Positions 1 to 8,231 of a stretch of 64,000 nt of DNA are shown piece after piece. A model generated the notes under the pieces. It was not told the DNA's origin. It saw only the letters and a list, made by a program, of their open reading frames with translations, and did not search any database. Location of the stretch: positions 29,188 through 93,187 of the forward strand of contig CAXTIG010000026.1 in NCBI GenBank assembly GCA_964244295.1, in the 5' to 3' direction. The position numbers were made by a program, and so were the translations under genes. This DNA is from JAJAZB01 sp964244295. Lineage in GTDB: Bacteria > Bacteroidota > Bacteroidia > Cytophagales > Spirosomataceae. Position 1 is the stretch's first letter; every line of letters starts with the position of its first letter.

Positions 1-43
1 AAGCACAAACAAGGGCGAGGGTAACGCTATTTTTACGGGTCAT
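1..43 (-). CDS. N-terminus of a secreted protein (partial)
   Basis: An ATG on the minus strand at 43-41 opens a frame that leaves the window after 14 codons. The peptide reads MTRKNSVTLALVCA, a basic start followed by a hydrophobic run, which looks like the beginning of a Sec or lipoprotein signal peptide. A good -7 element (72-79) lies about 30 bases upstream on the same strand. The product cannot be identified from so short a piece. Confidence 0.5.
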   Translation of the reverse strand, partial: MTRKNSVTLALVCA

Positions 44-71
44 TGCGCGGTAGTTCACTAAAAATTCCGGG

Positions 72-79
72 CAAAAGTA
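72..79 (-). promoter_or_regulatory. Bacteroidota -7 promoter element
   Basis: Read on the minus strand this is TACTTTTG, a perfect match to TAnnTTTG, placed about 30 bases before the ATG of the partial gene at 43. Confidence 0.5.
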
Positions 80-108
80 CGGGGCGATGAGGAGTTAACC
101 AAGTTTAC

Positions 109-149
109 GGTTTACGGTTGAAATGCATTTTAACCAAAAACCGTAAACC
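109..149. repeat. Intergenic inverted repeat
   Basis: The arms ggtttacggtt (109-119) and aaccgtaaacc (139-149) are perfect complements around a 19-base loop, just beyond the stop of the exonuclease gene. It is the first of many such elements in this window. Confidence 0.7.
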
Positions 150-152
150 ACC

Positions 153-965
153 CTACCTCCGGTTAAACTCCCGCAGTTTAATCTCGGTGAGTTTGCGTTT
201 GGTATCGAGGGGAAAATCGCCCTTCATCATCCAATCGTAGTACGACGGTTCGGCCTTGAGTACCTCCACGACGGGCTTGCCGGTGTGTTTGCCGAAGTTG
301 AACAACTCGCGGCCGTCGGGGTCGAATTTCATGCGCTGGGCAAAATCGACGAGGCGGGCGGCGGTGATTTCGTGCAGGGCATCCATGTCGTTGCGCACGG
401 GCTGAACGGTCTCGCCCTTGTCGTTGAGGACGGTCACGCCTTCGTAGTGCCGCACCTGGGCGTCGAGAATTTCGAGGGTGGCGAGCGTGTCGGCTTCGGC
501 GGAGTGCGCGTTTTCGAGGGTTTTCCCGCAGTAAAATTTGTAGGCTGCCGAGAGATTGCGGGGTTCCATGAGGTGGTAAATCCGCTGGGCGTCGATGAGG
601 CGGCGGTTTTTCAAGTCAAACTCCACCTCGGCCCGCAGGAATTCTTCCACGAGCATCGGCACGTCGAAGCGGTTGGAGTTGAACCCGGCCAGGTCGCAGC
701 CGTCGAGAAACTGCGCCATCGAGCGGGCCACGGCTTTGAAACTGGGCGCGTCGGCCACATCGGCGTCGTAAATGCCGTGAACCAGGCTGGCTTCCAGCGG
801 AATCGGCACGCCGGGATTGATGCGCTTGGTTTTCACCGTCACCTCGCCGTCGGGCATTGCTCTGGCGATGCTGATTTCCACGATGCGGTCGCGGGCGACG
901 TTGACGCCGGTGGTTTCGAGGTCAAAAAAAGCGAGGGGTTTGCGAAGGTTGAGGGCGTGGCGCAT
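153..965 (-). CDS. DnaQ-like 3'-5' exonuclease (DEDDh)
   Basis: A 270-residue exonuclease of the DNA polymerase III epsilon/DnaQ superfamily. The three exonuclease motifs are present: FDLETTG with D15 and E17, GFNSNRFD with D101, and H154-SAEA-D159, which gives the DEDDh type. These acidic residues bind the two metal ions that remove 3'-terminal nucleotides. The C-terminal 50 residues (FNFGKHTGKPV onward) form an extra small domain also found in exonuclease X-like proteins. No polymerase domain is fused and no replication gene is near, so a repair or processing role is more likely than replicative proofreading. The ATG at 965 directly precedes the MRHALNLRKP start. Family is certain, precise role is not. 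Confidence 0.9.
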   Translation of the reverse strand: MRHALNLRKPLAFFDLETTGVNVARDRIVEISIARAMPDGEVTVKTKRINPGVPIPLEASLVHGIYDADVADAPSFKAVARSMAQFLDGCDLAGFNSNRFDVPMLVEEFLRAEVEFDLKNRRLIDAQRIYHLMEPRNLSAAYKFYCGKTLENAHSAEADTLATLEILDAQVRHYEGVTVLNDKGETVQPVRNDMDALHEITAARLVDFAQRMKFDPDGRELFNFGKHTGKPVVEVLKAEPSYYDWMMKGDFPLDTKRKLTEIKLREFNRR

Positions 966-972
966 GGAAAAT

Positions 973-1077
973 GAACCTCATCCCCCGGCCCCTTCTCCTG
1001 CTGAGAAGGGGGGATTTTCGCCGAAGAGCCCCGCTCGGCAGCCACAATGGAATTGGAGAGGGGTTGGGGTGAGGTTC
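973..1077. repeat. Intergenic inverted repeat with inner hairpin
   Basis: The arms gaacctcatcccc (973-985) and ggggtgaggttc (1066-1077) pair with one base unmatched. Inside the left half lies ccccttctc-ctgct-gagaagggg, a perfect 9-bp hairpin. The right half carries CAATGGAATTGG (about 1045-1056), which interrupts the expected complement and reappears in the element at 9687-9729. Confidence 0.6.
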
Positions 1078-1118
1078 GCCAAAATTAGCCAATTTTGCCG
1101 CAACTCCCCCCGTTTCGA

Positions 1119-2090
1119 ATGACCCCAGCCCTGTTTCTGCAAGCCCTTGACCGCGAAATTGCCCTCCAACGCTACGGCGACCAACCCACCGACCTCTACG
1201 AACCCATCCGCTACCTGATGGCCCTCGGCGGCAAACGCCTGCGGCCCGTGCTGACGCTCCTCGGTGCCAGCCTCTACACCGACGACTGGCAAACCGCCCT
1301 GCGCCCGGCCATTGCCGTAGAGGTGTTCCACAACTTCACGCTCATGCACGACGACATCATGGACCGTGCGCCCATCCGGCGTGGACAGCCGACCGTCCAC
1401 GAAAAATGGAACGCCAACACGGCCATCCTCTCCGGCGACGTGATGCTGGTGCAAGCCTACGAACTGCTGCTCGACGTGCCCGGCGACCTGATCCGGCCCA
1501 TCCTGGCGCGCTTCAACCGCACCGCCGCCGAGGTCTGCGAAGGCCAGCAGTGGGACATGGAATTTGAAACGCGCCCGGCCGTAAGCGAGGCGGAGTACCT
1601 GGAAATGATTCGACTGAAAACGGCGGTGCTGCTCGGTTTCGCCCTCGAACTCGGGGCCACGCTGGGTCGCGCTTCCGCTGAGGACGCCGCCCGGCTCCGG
1701 CAAATCGGCGAACACATCGGGCTGGGCTTTCAGCTAAAAGACGATTTCCTCGACGTGTACGGCGAACCGGGCAAATTTGGGAAACGGGTGGGCGGCGATA
1801 TTTTAGCCAATAAAAAAACCTTCCTCCTCATCGATGCCCTCGAAAAAGCGGAAGGCGCAACCCGCGCTGAACTCGACCGTTGGCTGGCGGCGAAGGACTG
1901 CAACCCGGTCGAAAAAGTGGAGGCAGTCACGGCGATTTACGACCGCCTGGGCGTGGGCAAAACCACCGAAGCGCTGATGAATCAGTATTTTGCCAACGCC
2001 TTCCGTCTGCTCGATGAATTGCCCGCCGAGCCGGAGCGGAAGGCTACGCTGCGAAAATTTGCGGAGGAGTTGATTGGGCGGGAGCGGTGA
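1119..2090 (+). CDS. Polyprenyl (isoprenoid) diphosphate synthase
   Basis: A 323-residue trans-prenyltransferase that condenses isopentenyl diphosphate onto an allylic diphosphate. Both Mg-binding aspartate motifs are intact, DDIMD at 78-82 and DDFLD at 208-212, and GGKRLRP (37-43) is the diphosphate-binding segment. F73 at position -5 before the first motif is bulky, which favours a short product (C15-C20) rather than a long quinone tail; this is inference. The ATG at 1119 is preferred to an upstream TTG at 1095, because the eight extra residues would not match the family start. It is transcribed divergently from the exonuclease, with no isoprenoid gene next to it. It could be annotated as geranylgeranyl or farnesyl diphosphate synthase. 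Confidence 0.92.
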   Translation: MTPALFLQALDREIALQRYGDQPTDLYEPIRYLMALGGKRLRPVLTLLGASLYTDDWQTALRPAIAVEVFHNFTLMHDDIMDRAPIRRGQPTVHEKWNANTAILSGDVMLVQAYELLLDVPGDLIRPILARFNRTAAEVCEGQQWDMEFETRPAVSEAEYLEMIRLKTAVLLGFALELGATLGRASAEDAARLRQIGEHIGLGFQLKDDFLDVYGEPGKFGKRVGGDILANKKTFLLIDALEKAEGATRAELDRWLAAKDCNPVEKVEAVTAIYDRLGVGKTTEALMNQYFANAFRLLDELPAEPERKATLRKFAEELIGRER

Positions 2091-2098
2091 AACTTTTC

Positions 2099-2208
2099 CG
2101 TCATGCCGAACTTGTTTCGGCATCTTCCCCTTTCAGTCCGGCCCGTTTTCTTGTAATCAAGTAGTCGGAAGGTCGAGAGGAAGATGCCGAAACAAGTTCG
2201 GCATGACG
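2099..2208. repeat. Perfect 30-bp intergenic inverted repeat
   Basis: The arms at 2099-2128 and 2179-2208 are exact complements (core gccgaacttgtttcggc) separated by 50 bases, between two convergent genes. The arm itself contains a shorter palindrome. It could act as a bidirectional terminator; no U-run follows. Confidence 0.85.
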
Positions 2209-2218
2209 ACTCGAAACC

Positions 2219-3187
2219 CTATGCCTTCCTCACCGCCAATTTCCTCACCTCCGTCGCAATCCCGCCCATCGAGCGGAAATTGAGCGGGAGTTCCATGAAG
2301 ACGTGCATGACGCTCATCAGGTAGAGCGCAATCAGCCCCCAGAAGTAGTTGTAGGCGTACAGCCCCACCGAGGCGACCCAAATGGCGAACACCAGCGCGA
2401 GTTGCCGCCGGGGTACGTGGTGCCACTTGATGACCTGGATTTTCGAGAACCAGTTGAGGTAGTGGTACGTGTAGGCAAAGGCGATAAACCGCATCAGACT
2501 CAGCCCGATGCCTGACTCGAACACGGTCTGCCGGTCGAAAGGACCCAGGTTGAAGCGTTCGAGCAATGCCCCGTTGAGGTTGACAAAGGTGCTGTCGATG
2601 AGCGCCTTCTGGGCGTATTCGGAGGCACGGTACGCAAAGCCGGGTTGGTAGAGGAAAAAACTCAGCGCACAGCCCACGAACACCAGCAGCGACACCACGC
2701 CCAGCACGCTCCGGCTGCGCAAGGCCCCGTGGAGAATAAACAGCCCGGTGAACAGAAAAACGTGGATAAGCGTAGGAATCAGCAGCCCGAAAATAAACAC
2801 GAGCATGGGCGTTTCCTGGAACAAATACCCGACGGCGATGGCCGTTGCCAGCAGCAGCAGGCGGTGGAAGTAATCGTTGAGCAGCACGATGCCCAGCCCG
2901 TAAAAAAACGAGGCGAAAAATAAGACGTTGATGAACGGGCCGTAGCCTTTGACGAAAAACGTGAACAAAAACAACAGCAGCGCCAGCCCCGCCATAATCC
3001 AGTAATCGAGCGTACTGGTGGCAAAAACCTTGCGGTTGTGCAACCAGTTGATTTCGGTGAGGTAGTGCAGTGGCCCGATGACGGCGTAAGAGAACAGGAA
3101 CAACTCGAAGGGAATCACAAACGCCAAAGCGCAGGAAAAAAGCAGCAGGACGATGTTGACGCCGTCGATGGTTTTCGCAGTAGTCAT
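2219..3187 (-). CDS. Polytopic membrane protein of unknown function
   Basis: This 322-residue protein has about eight to nine hydrophobic segments and no signal peptide. Histidines and aromatic residues are concentrated at membrane edges: GPLHYLTEINWLHNR (near residue 38), LNDYFHRL (near 103), HVFLFTGLFILHG (near 142), YTYHYLNWFSK and IKWHHVPRR (near 240-255), and MHVFMELP near the C-terminus. Such clustered histidines recall membrane diiron or heme-binding enzymes, but I recognise no family motif. It is convergent with the prenyl synthase. A carotenoid or isoprenoid role would be speculative. The ATG at 3187 fits the predicted N-terminal cytosolic tail. Confidence 0.8.
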   Translation of the reverse strand: MTTAKTIDGVNIVLLLFSCALAFVIPFELFLFSYAVIGPLHYLTEINWLHNRKVFATSTLDYWIMAGLALLLFLFTFFVKGYGPFINVLFFASFFYGLGIVLLNDYFHRLLLLATAIAVGYLFQETPMLVFIFGLLIPTLIHVFLFTGLFILHGALRSRSVLGVVSLLVFVGCALSFFLYQPGFAYRASEYAQKALIDSTFVNLNGALLERFNLGPFDRQTVFESGIGLSLMRFIAFAYTYHYLNWFSKIQVIKWHHVPRRQLALVFAIWVASVGLYAYNYFWGLIALYLMSVMHVFMELPLNFRSMGGIATEVRKLAVRKA

Positions 3188-3272
3188 GGATCGGGTGGGT
3201 AGCGCCGGTCAGGCGTTCAAACCTAGCGGTTCCGCCATTAAAAATCAACCGGCGGGTCGGGCGGTTTTTCGC

Positions 3273-4544
3273 TCAGGCCCGCTTCGCGATTTTTCCAATC
3301 GCGTCCACCAGCCGGTCGAGGTCGCTGAGGGTAGTGTACAGGTGAGGGGTGACGCGTACGCCCTTGATGTCTTCCCAAACGGTGGGCGAGGTGTGAATTT
3401 TGAACCGACTCAGCAAAGCGCCCTCGACCGCCCCCGGCTCCATGCCTTCGATGCCGAAGAGGCAAATGGCCCCCGAAAAGTCTTTTTTCAGCGAGGTGAA
3501 CAGCTTCACGCCGGGCAATTGCGTGGCTTTTTCCGACCAGTAATTTTTCAGGTAAAAAAGCCGCTCGCGCTTGCGGGCGGTGCCGATGGCGTTGTGAAAA
3601 CGCAGCGCCTGCGCCACGCCCTGCTCGATGGGAAACGAGCGGGTGCCCAGGTTTTCAAACTTGCGGATGTTGTCCGACTGCGGCTTATCGTTGGCGATGA
3701 GCGGGTACACCGAGGCAATTTTTTCCTTTCGAATCCAGAGCATCCCGGAGCCGATGGGCGCGCAAAGCCACTTGTGCAGGCTGGTGCCGAAGTAGTCGCA
3801 GTCCAATTCCGGGATTTTGTAATCGAGGTGGGCAAAACTATGCGCCCCGTCCACGACCACCTCGATGCCCCGCCGCCGGGCTTCGCGGGCAATGCGGGCC
3901 ACGGGCAGAATCTGCCCCGTCCAGTTGACGAGGTGCGTGAGGTGAACCACTTTCGTTTTGGCCGTAAACTGCCCGACGTAGGCCTCGACGAGGGCGGTTT
4001 CGTTTTCGGAAGGAAATTTTACCTCTACGTAGCGGAGTTTGAGGCCCTCACGGAGTTCGCGCTGCCGCCAGGCGTGGAGCATATTGGGGTAATCGTATTT
4101 CGAGAGGACGATTTCGTCGCCCGCTTTCAGCGTCAGGCCAAAAATGATGGTGTCGAGGGCTTCAGTGGCGTTGCGGTTGATGGCCACTTCCTCGGCGCTG
4201 ACGCCCGCCAGCGCGGCCAGTTGCTCGCGCAGCGGCTCGCGGCCCTGGTCCATGATGCGCCACATGAAGTAGCTGGGGGCTTCGTTGGCGTAGTGGTTGT
4301 AACGCTCCACGGCGTCCTGCACGCCCTTCGGCGCGGGACTGACGCCGCCGTTGTTGAGGTTGAGAATCGTGGGCGAAGTGGTGAAGGCCTGCTGGATGGG
4401 CACCCAGTATTCCTCGTTGCGGGCCACCTGTTCGGGGGTTTGCTCGGTGTGAAACGCGCCGTTCCAGCCTTCGGTGAAGGGCTTGAGTTGGGGCGTGAAC
4501 GCGAAGGCGGCGGCCTGGTGGAGGAAGGTGCGACGGGTGGGCAT
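3273..4544 (-). CDS. Class V aminotransferase-fold PLP enzyme, exported
   Basis: A 423-residue PLP-dependent enzyme of the class V (isopenicillin N epimerase/cysteine desulfurase-like) group. The PLP lysine is in TSLHKWLCAP, preceded by the cofactor-binding aspartate in VVVDGAHSF, and the NRNATEAL loop binds the phosphate. The N-terminus MPTRRTFLHQAAAF has a twin-arginine pattern followed by a hydrophobic stretch, so export by Tat in folded form with its cofactor is likely. Related proteins are often called isopenicillin-N epimerase-like, but the substrate cannot be told from sequence. The gene stands alone, with the membrane protein downstream on the same strand after an 85-base gap and the rhomboid gene divergent. 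Confidence 0.88.
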   Translation of the reverse strand: MPTRRTFLHQAAAFAFTPQLKPFTEGWNGAFHTEQTPEQVARNEEYWVPIQQAFTTSPTILNLNNGGVSPAPKGVQDAVERYNHYANEAPSYFMWRIMDQGREPLREQLAALAGVSAEEVAINRNATEALDTIIFGLTLKAGDEIVLSKYDYPNMLHAWRQRELREGLKLRYVEVKFPSENETALVEAYVGQFTAKTKVVHLTHLVNWTGQILPVARIAREARRRGIEVVVDGAHSFAHLDYKIPELDCDYFGTSLHKWLCAPIGSGMLWIRKEKIASVYPLIANDKPQSDNIRKFENLGTRSFPIEQGVAQALRFHNAIGTARKRERLFYLKNYWSEKATQLPGVKLFTSLKKDFSGAICLFGIEGMEPGAVEGALLSRFKIHTSPTVWEDIKGVRVTPHLYTTLSDLDRLVDAIGKIAKRA

Positions 4545-4607
4545 TTTGGTGGGGGAAAGACGTTTGAGCGGAAGGTACTAAAAATCTTCGCTCGACCTCC
4601 CGGCACA

Positions 4608-4651
4608 ACTTCCCGAAATTATTCCATAACGGGTTTTAACTTTCGGGAAGT
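4608..4651. repeat. Short inverted repeat before the rhomboid gene
   Basis: acttcccgaaa (4608-4618) and tttcgggaagt (4641-4651) are perfect 11-bp complements lying between divergent genes and ending 14 bases before the rhomboid ATG. The same acttccc...gggaagt theme recurs at 56123-56155. Confidence 0.65.
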
Positions 4652-4665
4652 TTAACACCCCAACT

Positions 4666-5322
4666 ATGTCGCTGACCCTGATTCTGATTTTAATAACCGC
4701 CGCCGCGTCGATTTACGCCTGGCAAAACGAGGCTATTCTTTCCCGCTGGCTGCTCAACCCCTACCAGATTTCCCGCCGCAACGAGTACTGGCGCTTCGTA
4801 ACCTCCGGCTTCATCCACGCCGACTGGGGGCACCTGATTTTCAACATGATCAGCCTTTATTTTTTCGGAAACATCGTTGAGCGAACCATAGCATCCCTGG
4901 CCGGACCGGAACTCAGCGTCATCCTGTTTCTGGCATTATACCTGTTGGGCATCGTGGTTTCGGATTTAGCGACCTATTTTAAGCATCGCAACGACCCCGG
5001 CTATAACTCGCTTGGCGCTTCGGGGGGCGTGTCGGCCATCGTGTTTGCGGGAATTATGTTTTATCCACTCGAACCAATTTACATTTTCTTCATTCCCATC
5101 GGTATCCCGGGGTTTCTATTCGGGGCGCTGTACATTTTGTATTCCAGCTACGAAGCCCGGCGCGGAGGCGGATACGTTAATCACTCGGCGCATATGTGGG
5201 GGGCCTTATTCGGTGTGGCCTTCATTCTCATTTTGTTTGGCAGTGACGTGCTGTTTGGCAATGAAGAAAAAGGGCTGCGCGGCTTTTTTGAACAAATTGG
5301 TTCGTACCGGCCTTTCAGTTGA
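4666..5322 (+). CDS. Rhomboid-family intramembrane serine protease
   Basis: A 218-residue membrane protein with six hydrophobic segments. The catalytic serine is in GASG (S119) and the catalytic histidine in HSAHMWGALFG (H176); H56 and N60 in HLIFN form the oxyanion-side motif typical of GlpG-like proteases. It would cleave transmembrane helices of partner proteins in the inner membrane. The length is that of the minimal bacterial rhomboid core. The stop at 5320-5322 is two bases before the ATG of the LytTR regulator gene, so the two are probably co-transcribed and translationally coupled; whether the protease acts on that membrane-anchored regulator is an open question. Confidence 0.93.
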   Translation: MSLTLILILITAAASIYAWQNEAILSRWLLNPYQISRRNEYWRFVTSGFIHADWGHLIFNMISLYFFGNIVERTIASLAGPELSVILFLALYLLGIVVSDLATYFKHRNDPGYNSLGASGGVSAIVFAGIMFYPLEPIYIFFIPIGIPGFLFGALYILYSSYEARRGGGYVNHSAHMWGALFGVAFILILFGSDVLFGNEEKGLRGFFEQIGSYRPFS

Positions 5323-5324
5323 GC

Positions 5325-6197
5325 ATGGTCAATGCCTTGATTTCCTGGCTCGGCCAACCCATTCCCGCCCCCGAACCTTCTCGCCGAACCCTCGTGACGA
5401 GTCTGGTGGCAGGCTTGTTCATCGGCGGGTTTCTGGTCATTTTTCAACCCTTCGGGGCCTATGGCTGGAACAGCCCCCTCAAAGTGCCCGTGCTGGCGGG
5501 CTACGGGGTGGTGACGTTCGTGCTGCTGTCGTTCAACGGCTACGTGCTGCCGCGCCTGCTGCCGACCTGGTTTCGGGAAGAGCGCTGGACGGTGGCCCGC
5601 GAACTCCTCTTCACCGGCTGGAACATCCTCAGCATTGGCATCGCCAACTACGCCTACAACGGCGTGATTTTTGGCGGCTTCGAGCGGGCCGAGGTGCAAG
5701 TGACGCATTTATTTTTCATGGTCTTGATCACGGGGTTGGTGGGATTTTTCCCGGCAGTAGGCATCACCACCTACAAATACCTGCGCTACCTCAACCGCTA
5801 CGCCCAACCGCCCCAGCCCGTCCCCCTAACCCGCGCCGAACAAGTGGCCGACCAAACCGAACGGCTGGATTTGGTGGCCGAAAACGGCAAAGATCGCCTG
5901 TCGTTGCCCGTCGATGAATTGCTCTACCTCGAATCGGCGGATAACTACTCGGAGGTGGTTTTTCTGAAAAACGGGATGGTGAAAAAAGAACTGATTCGTG
6001 GGAGCCTGAGCCGCTTCGAGACCCAGGTGCCCGCCGCCGTCGTGGTGCGCTGTCACCGTTCGTACCTCGTCAATCTGCACCGGGTTGAGCGGGTTTCGGG
6101 CAATGCCCAGGGGTATAAACTGCACCTGCGGGGGCTGGAGACGCCGGTGCCCGTGGCGCGGGCGTATTCGGAGGTGGTGAAGAAATTGCGCACATAG
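5325..6197 (+). CDS. LytTR-domain regulator with four membrane helices
   Basis: This 290-residue protein has four hydrophobic segments in the first 155 residues and a LytTR DNA-binding domain from about residue 185 to the end. Hallmarks of LytTR are visible: LLYLESADNYSEVVF, IRGSLSRFE and VVRCHRSYLVNLHRVERV. Membrane-anchored LytTR proteins are common in Bacteroidota. There is no response-regulator receiver domain, so the signal probably comes through the membrane part. The ATG at 5325 is chosen over an in-frame TTG at 5319 that overlaps the rhomboid stop. Co-transcription with the rhomboid gene is likely from the 2-base gap. Confidence 0.9.
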   Translation: MVNALISWLGQPIPAPEPSRRTLVTSLVAGLFIGGFLVIFQPFGAYGWNSPLKVPVLAGYGVVTFVLLSFNGYVLPRLLPTWFREERWTVARELLFTGWNILSIGIANYAYNGVIFGGFERAEVQVTHLFFMVLITGLVGFFPAVGITTYKYLRYLNRYAQPPQPVPLTRAEQVADQTERLDLVAENGKDRLSLPVDELLYLESADNYSEVVFLKNGMVKKELIRGSLSRFETQVPAAVVVRCHRSYLVNLHRVERVSGNAQGYKLHLRGLETPVPVARAYSEVVKKLRT

Positions 6198-6327
6198 GAT
6201 TCCAGCCGTGAAGGACTGCGTGCGTAGGCGCGGCTGGAATCCGGAGTCGGCGGAACTTGACGCTACTCATCGACCACCTCCGGATTCCAGCCGCGCCTAC
6301 GCACGCAGTCCTTCACGGCTGGAATCC
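6197..6327. repeat. Perfect 50-bp nested inverted repeat
   Basis: The arms at 6197-6246 and 6278-6327 are exact 50-bp complements around a 31-base loop. Each arm is itself bounded by an 11-bp inverted pair (ggattccagcc / ggctggaatcc), so either one large cruciform or two separate hairpins can form. The left arm starts on the last base of the LytTR stop codon. The rest of the gap to the next ATG at 6475 shows nothing else clear. Confidence 0.92.
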
Positions 6328-6474
6328 TCGTGGGGTTCCCAACCACCCCAGCGGCCTTGTCATTCGCCCCCGCGTTTGCCAACCGCCCCCAAACCGCGCC
6401 AGAAGCCCCTTTTTTAAGCGCCGTACCAGCAGCGGATTGTACGTTTGAGTCGTTCAAAAAACGCACAACCAACC

Positions 6475-7185
6475 ATGGAAACGGCTTATAAATACGTCCT
6501 CGCCCTCCACGTCGCCTGCGGCTTCGTGGCCCTGCTGACCGGCCTCGTCGCCATTTTTGCCAAAAAAGGAAAGCCGCTGCACAACCGGGTCGGCGTGATT
6601 TATTTCTGGGGAATGTTCGGCGTCTTCGTCACCACCCTCGTTTTATTCAGCCTCAAACCAACCAGGCCCGTTCTGCAATTTTTCCTGATGGTAGCCGTCG
6701 CCAGTTTTTACCAAACCTTCACGGGTCGCCGGACGCTGGGCCGCAAAAAAGCGGGCAGCCAACCCACCTGGCCCGACTGGCTAGCGCTGGGGATTGTCAT
6801 AGCCTTTGGCCTCGGCACGCTAGGCTTTAGCGGGTACACGGCGCTGCAAGGCAACTGGTTCATGGGCACGCTCTACACCGGCTTCACCTGGATTTGCCTC
6901 AGCAGCGGCTGGCAGGACTGGCGACTGTACACGGGCCGCACCAAACCCGAAAAGGGCGGTTGGTTGATTCTGCACATCATGCGAATGATGAGTTCCTACG
7001 CCGCCACGGTTACGGCCTTCATGGTCAACATGAGCGGGCGCTTGCCCGAGACCACGCCGAAGTGGGTGTACCTGACCGCTTGGATTCTGCCGGGCCTGCT
7101 CATCGGCGGTATCGGCATCCGGCGGTACGTGCGGATTTGGCGGGCGAAATTGAATCCGGTTCCAAAAACGGTGGTCGTTGCGTAG
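6475..7185 (+). CDS. DUF2306-like membrane protein
   Basis: This 236-residue protein has about seven hydrophobic segments. The N-terminus (ALHVACGFVALLTGLVA, then KKGKPLHNRVG and YFWGMFGVF) matches the layout of the DUF2306 predicted membrane family, with a histidine in the first helix and HNRVG at the first loop. A second histidine lies in LILHIMRMMSSY near residue 175. Function is unknown. The ATG at 6475 replaces an upstream TTG at 6445 because translation from there adds a polar stretch before the first helix. It sits alone, preceded by the nested repeat and followed by an inverted repeat and a terminator. Confidence 0.8.
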   Translation: METAYKYVLALHVACGFVALLTGLVAIFAKKGKPLHNRVGVIYFWGMFGVFVTTLVLFSLKPTRPVLQFFLMVAVASFYQTFTGRRTLGRKKAGSQPTWPDWLALGIVIAFGLGTLGFSGYTALQGNWFMGTLYTGFTWICLSSGWQDWRLYTGRTKPEKGGWLILHIMRMMSSYAATVTAFMVNMSGRLPETTPKWVYLTAWILPGLLIGGIGIRRYVRIWRAKLNPVPKTVVVA

Positions 7186-7253
7186 CCGTGAAAAATTGGT
7201 TACTGAACCAATGAAGCAGGTTAGGATTTCAGAAAGCCGGTAAAAACGTGCGG

Positions 7254-7302
7254 GAGGTCACCCTTCGCCCGTGCGACGGACCGCTCCGCTCAGGGTGACC
7301 TC
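7254..7302. repeat. Intergenic inverted repeat
   Basis: gaggtcaccct (7254-7264) pairs perfectly with agggtgacctc (7292-7302); outer bases cgtg/cacg extend it with a four-base bulge. Confidence 0.65.
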
Positions 7303-7342
7303 ACGCCATTAAAAAACAAAAACGATAAACCGCTTTGAACAA

Positions 7343-7379
7343 AAAAGCCCCGACTCCTCCAAAGTGAGTCGGGGCTTTT
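7343..7379. terminator. Bidirectional rho-independent terminator
   Basis: aaaagccccgactc (7343-7356) and gagtcggggctttt (7366-7379) form a perfect 14-bp stem with A-run and T-run on the two sides, so it can stop transcription from both converging genes. Confidence 0.85.
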
Positions 7380-7395
7380 CACGAAAAAAAGAACC

Positions 7396-8175
7396 TCAGT
7401 TTTGTTTAAAAACCCCCAGTGGATCTTCCTTTCGGGCCATCAACTGCGTCAGAAAATTAATGTCCAGGTTTTTCACGTCGAAGCGACGGGCCTGGTGAAA
7501 ATAAGTCCAGGCCTGGTCGTACTGCTGTTCGTAAAAGGCCGCCAGCGAGAGTTTCAAAAATGCGTTCGCGTTGCTCGTGTCAATCGTTACGGCGCGGTTG
7601 AGCAGGCCCGTGGCCCGCGTCAGGTCGGTGGTGGTGCTGTCGGTTTTGTAGCGGTTGAGGTGCAGCGTGGCCAGGTCGGTCATGAGCGTGGCGTTGCTCG
7701 AATCGACCGTCAGGCCGCGACCCAGTAGGTCGATGGCCGCTTCGGGGTTGCCTTTGTTGAACTGAATCACGCCCAGGCCCCAGTACGGATCGGCGCTTTG
7801 GGGGTTGAGCAGGTGGGCGAGGTTGAAGCGGTAGGTGGCCGTGTCCAGCGAGCCTTCGGTGACGTACTCCCAACCGCGTTCGGCAAAAAACTGACTGGCG
7901 GCGGCGCGGCTTTCAAAGTTCTGGTCGCAGGAAGCCAGGAACTGTTCTTCGCGGGCCTGTTGCTTCGGCGTTTTGGGAAGCTCACCAAACAGCGGCACCA
8001 CGTTATAATTCACCACCGGCGCTTCGGCCACGCTCACCGGCCGGGCGGGGGCGGAAGCCGTTTTTTTGGCTAAAACCGGCGCTTTTTTGGCGTTTGGTAC
8101 GCGGCTCTGCCCCAGCGAAGCCAGGGAAACCAACATCAAAAGGGCCAGTGGCCCGCAGACAAGTTGAGCGTTCAC
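7396..8175 (-). CDS. Secreted TPR-repeat protein
   Basis: A 259-residue protein with an N-terminal signal peptide (hydrophobic GPLALLMLVSLASLG) and a Lys/Ala/Pro-rich linker to about residue 60. At least three tetratricopeptide units follow, around residues 112-230: a YWGLGVIQFNKGNPEAAIDL unit, one around DLATLHLNRY, and ANAFLKLSLAAFYEQQYDQA. TPR arrays bind peptides or other proteins, here in the periplasm. The start is a GTG at 8175; no in-frame ATG gives a better signal peptide. It is convergent with the DUF2306 gene across a strong terminator. The partner is unknown. Confidence 0.82.
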   Translation of the reverse strand: MNAQLVCGPLALLMLVSLASLGQSRVPNAKKAPVLAKKTASAPARPVSVAEAPVVNYNVVPLFGELPKTPKQQAREEQFLASCDQNFESRAAASQFFAERGWEYVTEGSLDTATYRFNLAHLLNPQSADPYWGLGVIQFNKGNPEAAIDLLGRGLTVDSSNATLMTDLATLHLNRYKTDSTTTDLTRATGLLNRAVTIDTSNANAFLKLSLAAFYEQQYDQAWTYFHQARRFDVKNLDINFLTQLMARKEDPLGVFKQN

Positions 8176-8231
8176 GGAATCAGAAAATGGATAGGCTTTT
8201 GATTAACGCGTTGTTCTTCAAAAAATTGACT

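Noticed and set aside
3153..4655. A 500-codon plus-strand open frame
   Set aside because: It lies opposite the class V aminotransferase gene, whose motifs are clear; the plus-strand product has no recognisable domain and is a by-product of GC-rich coding.
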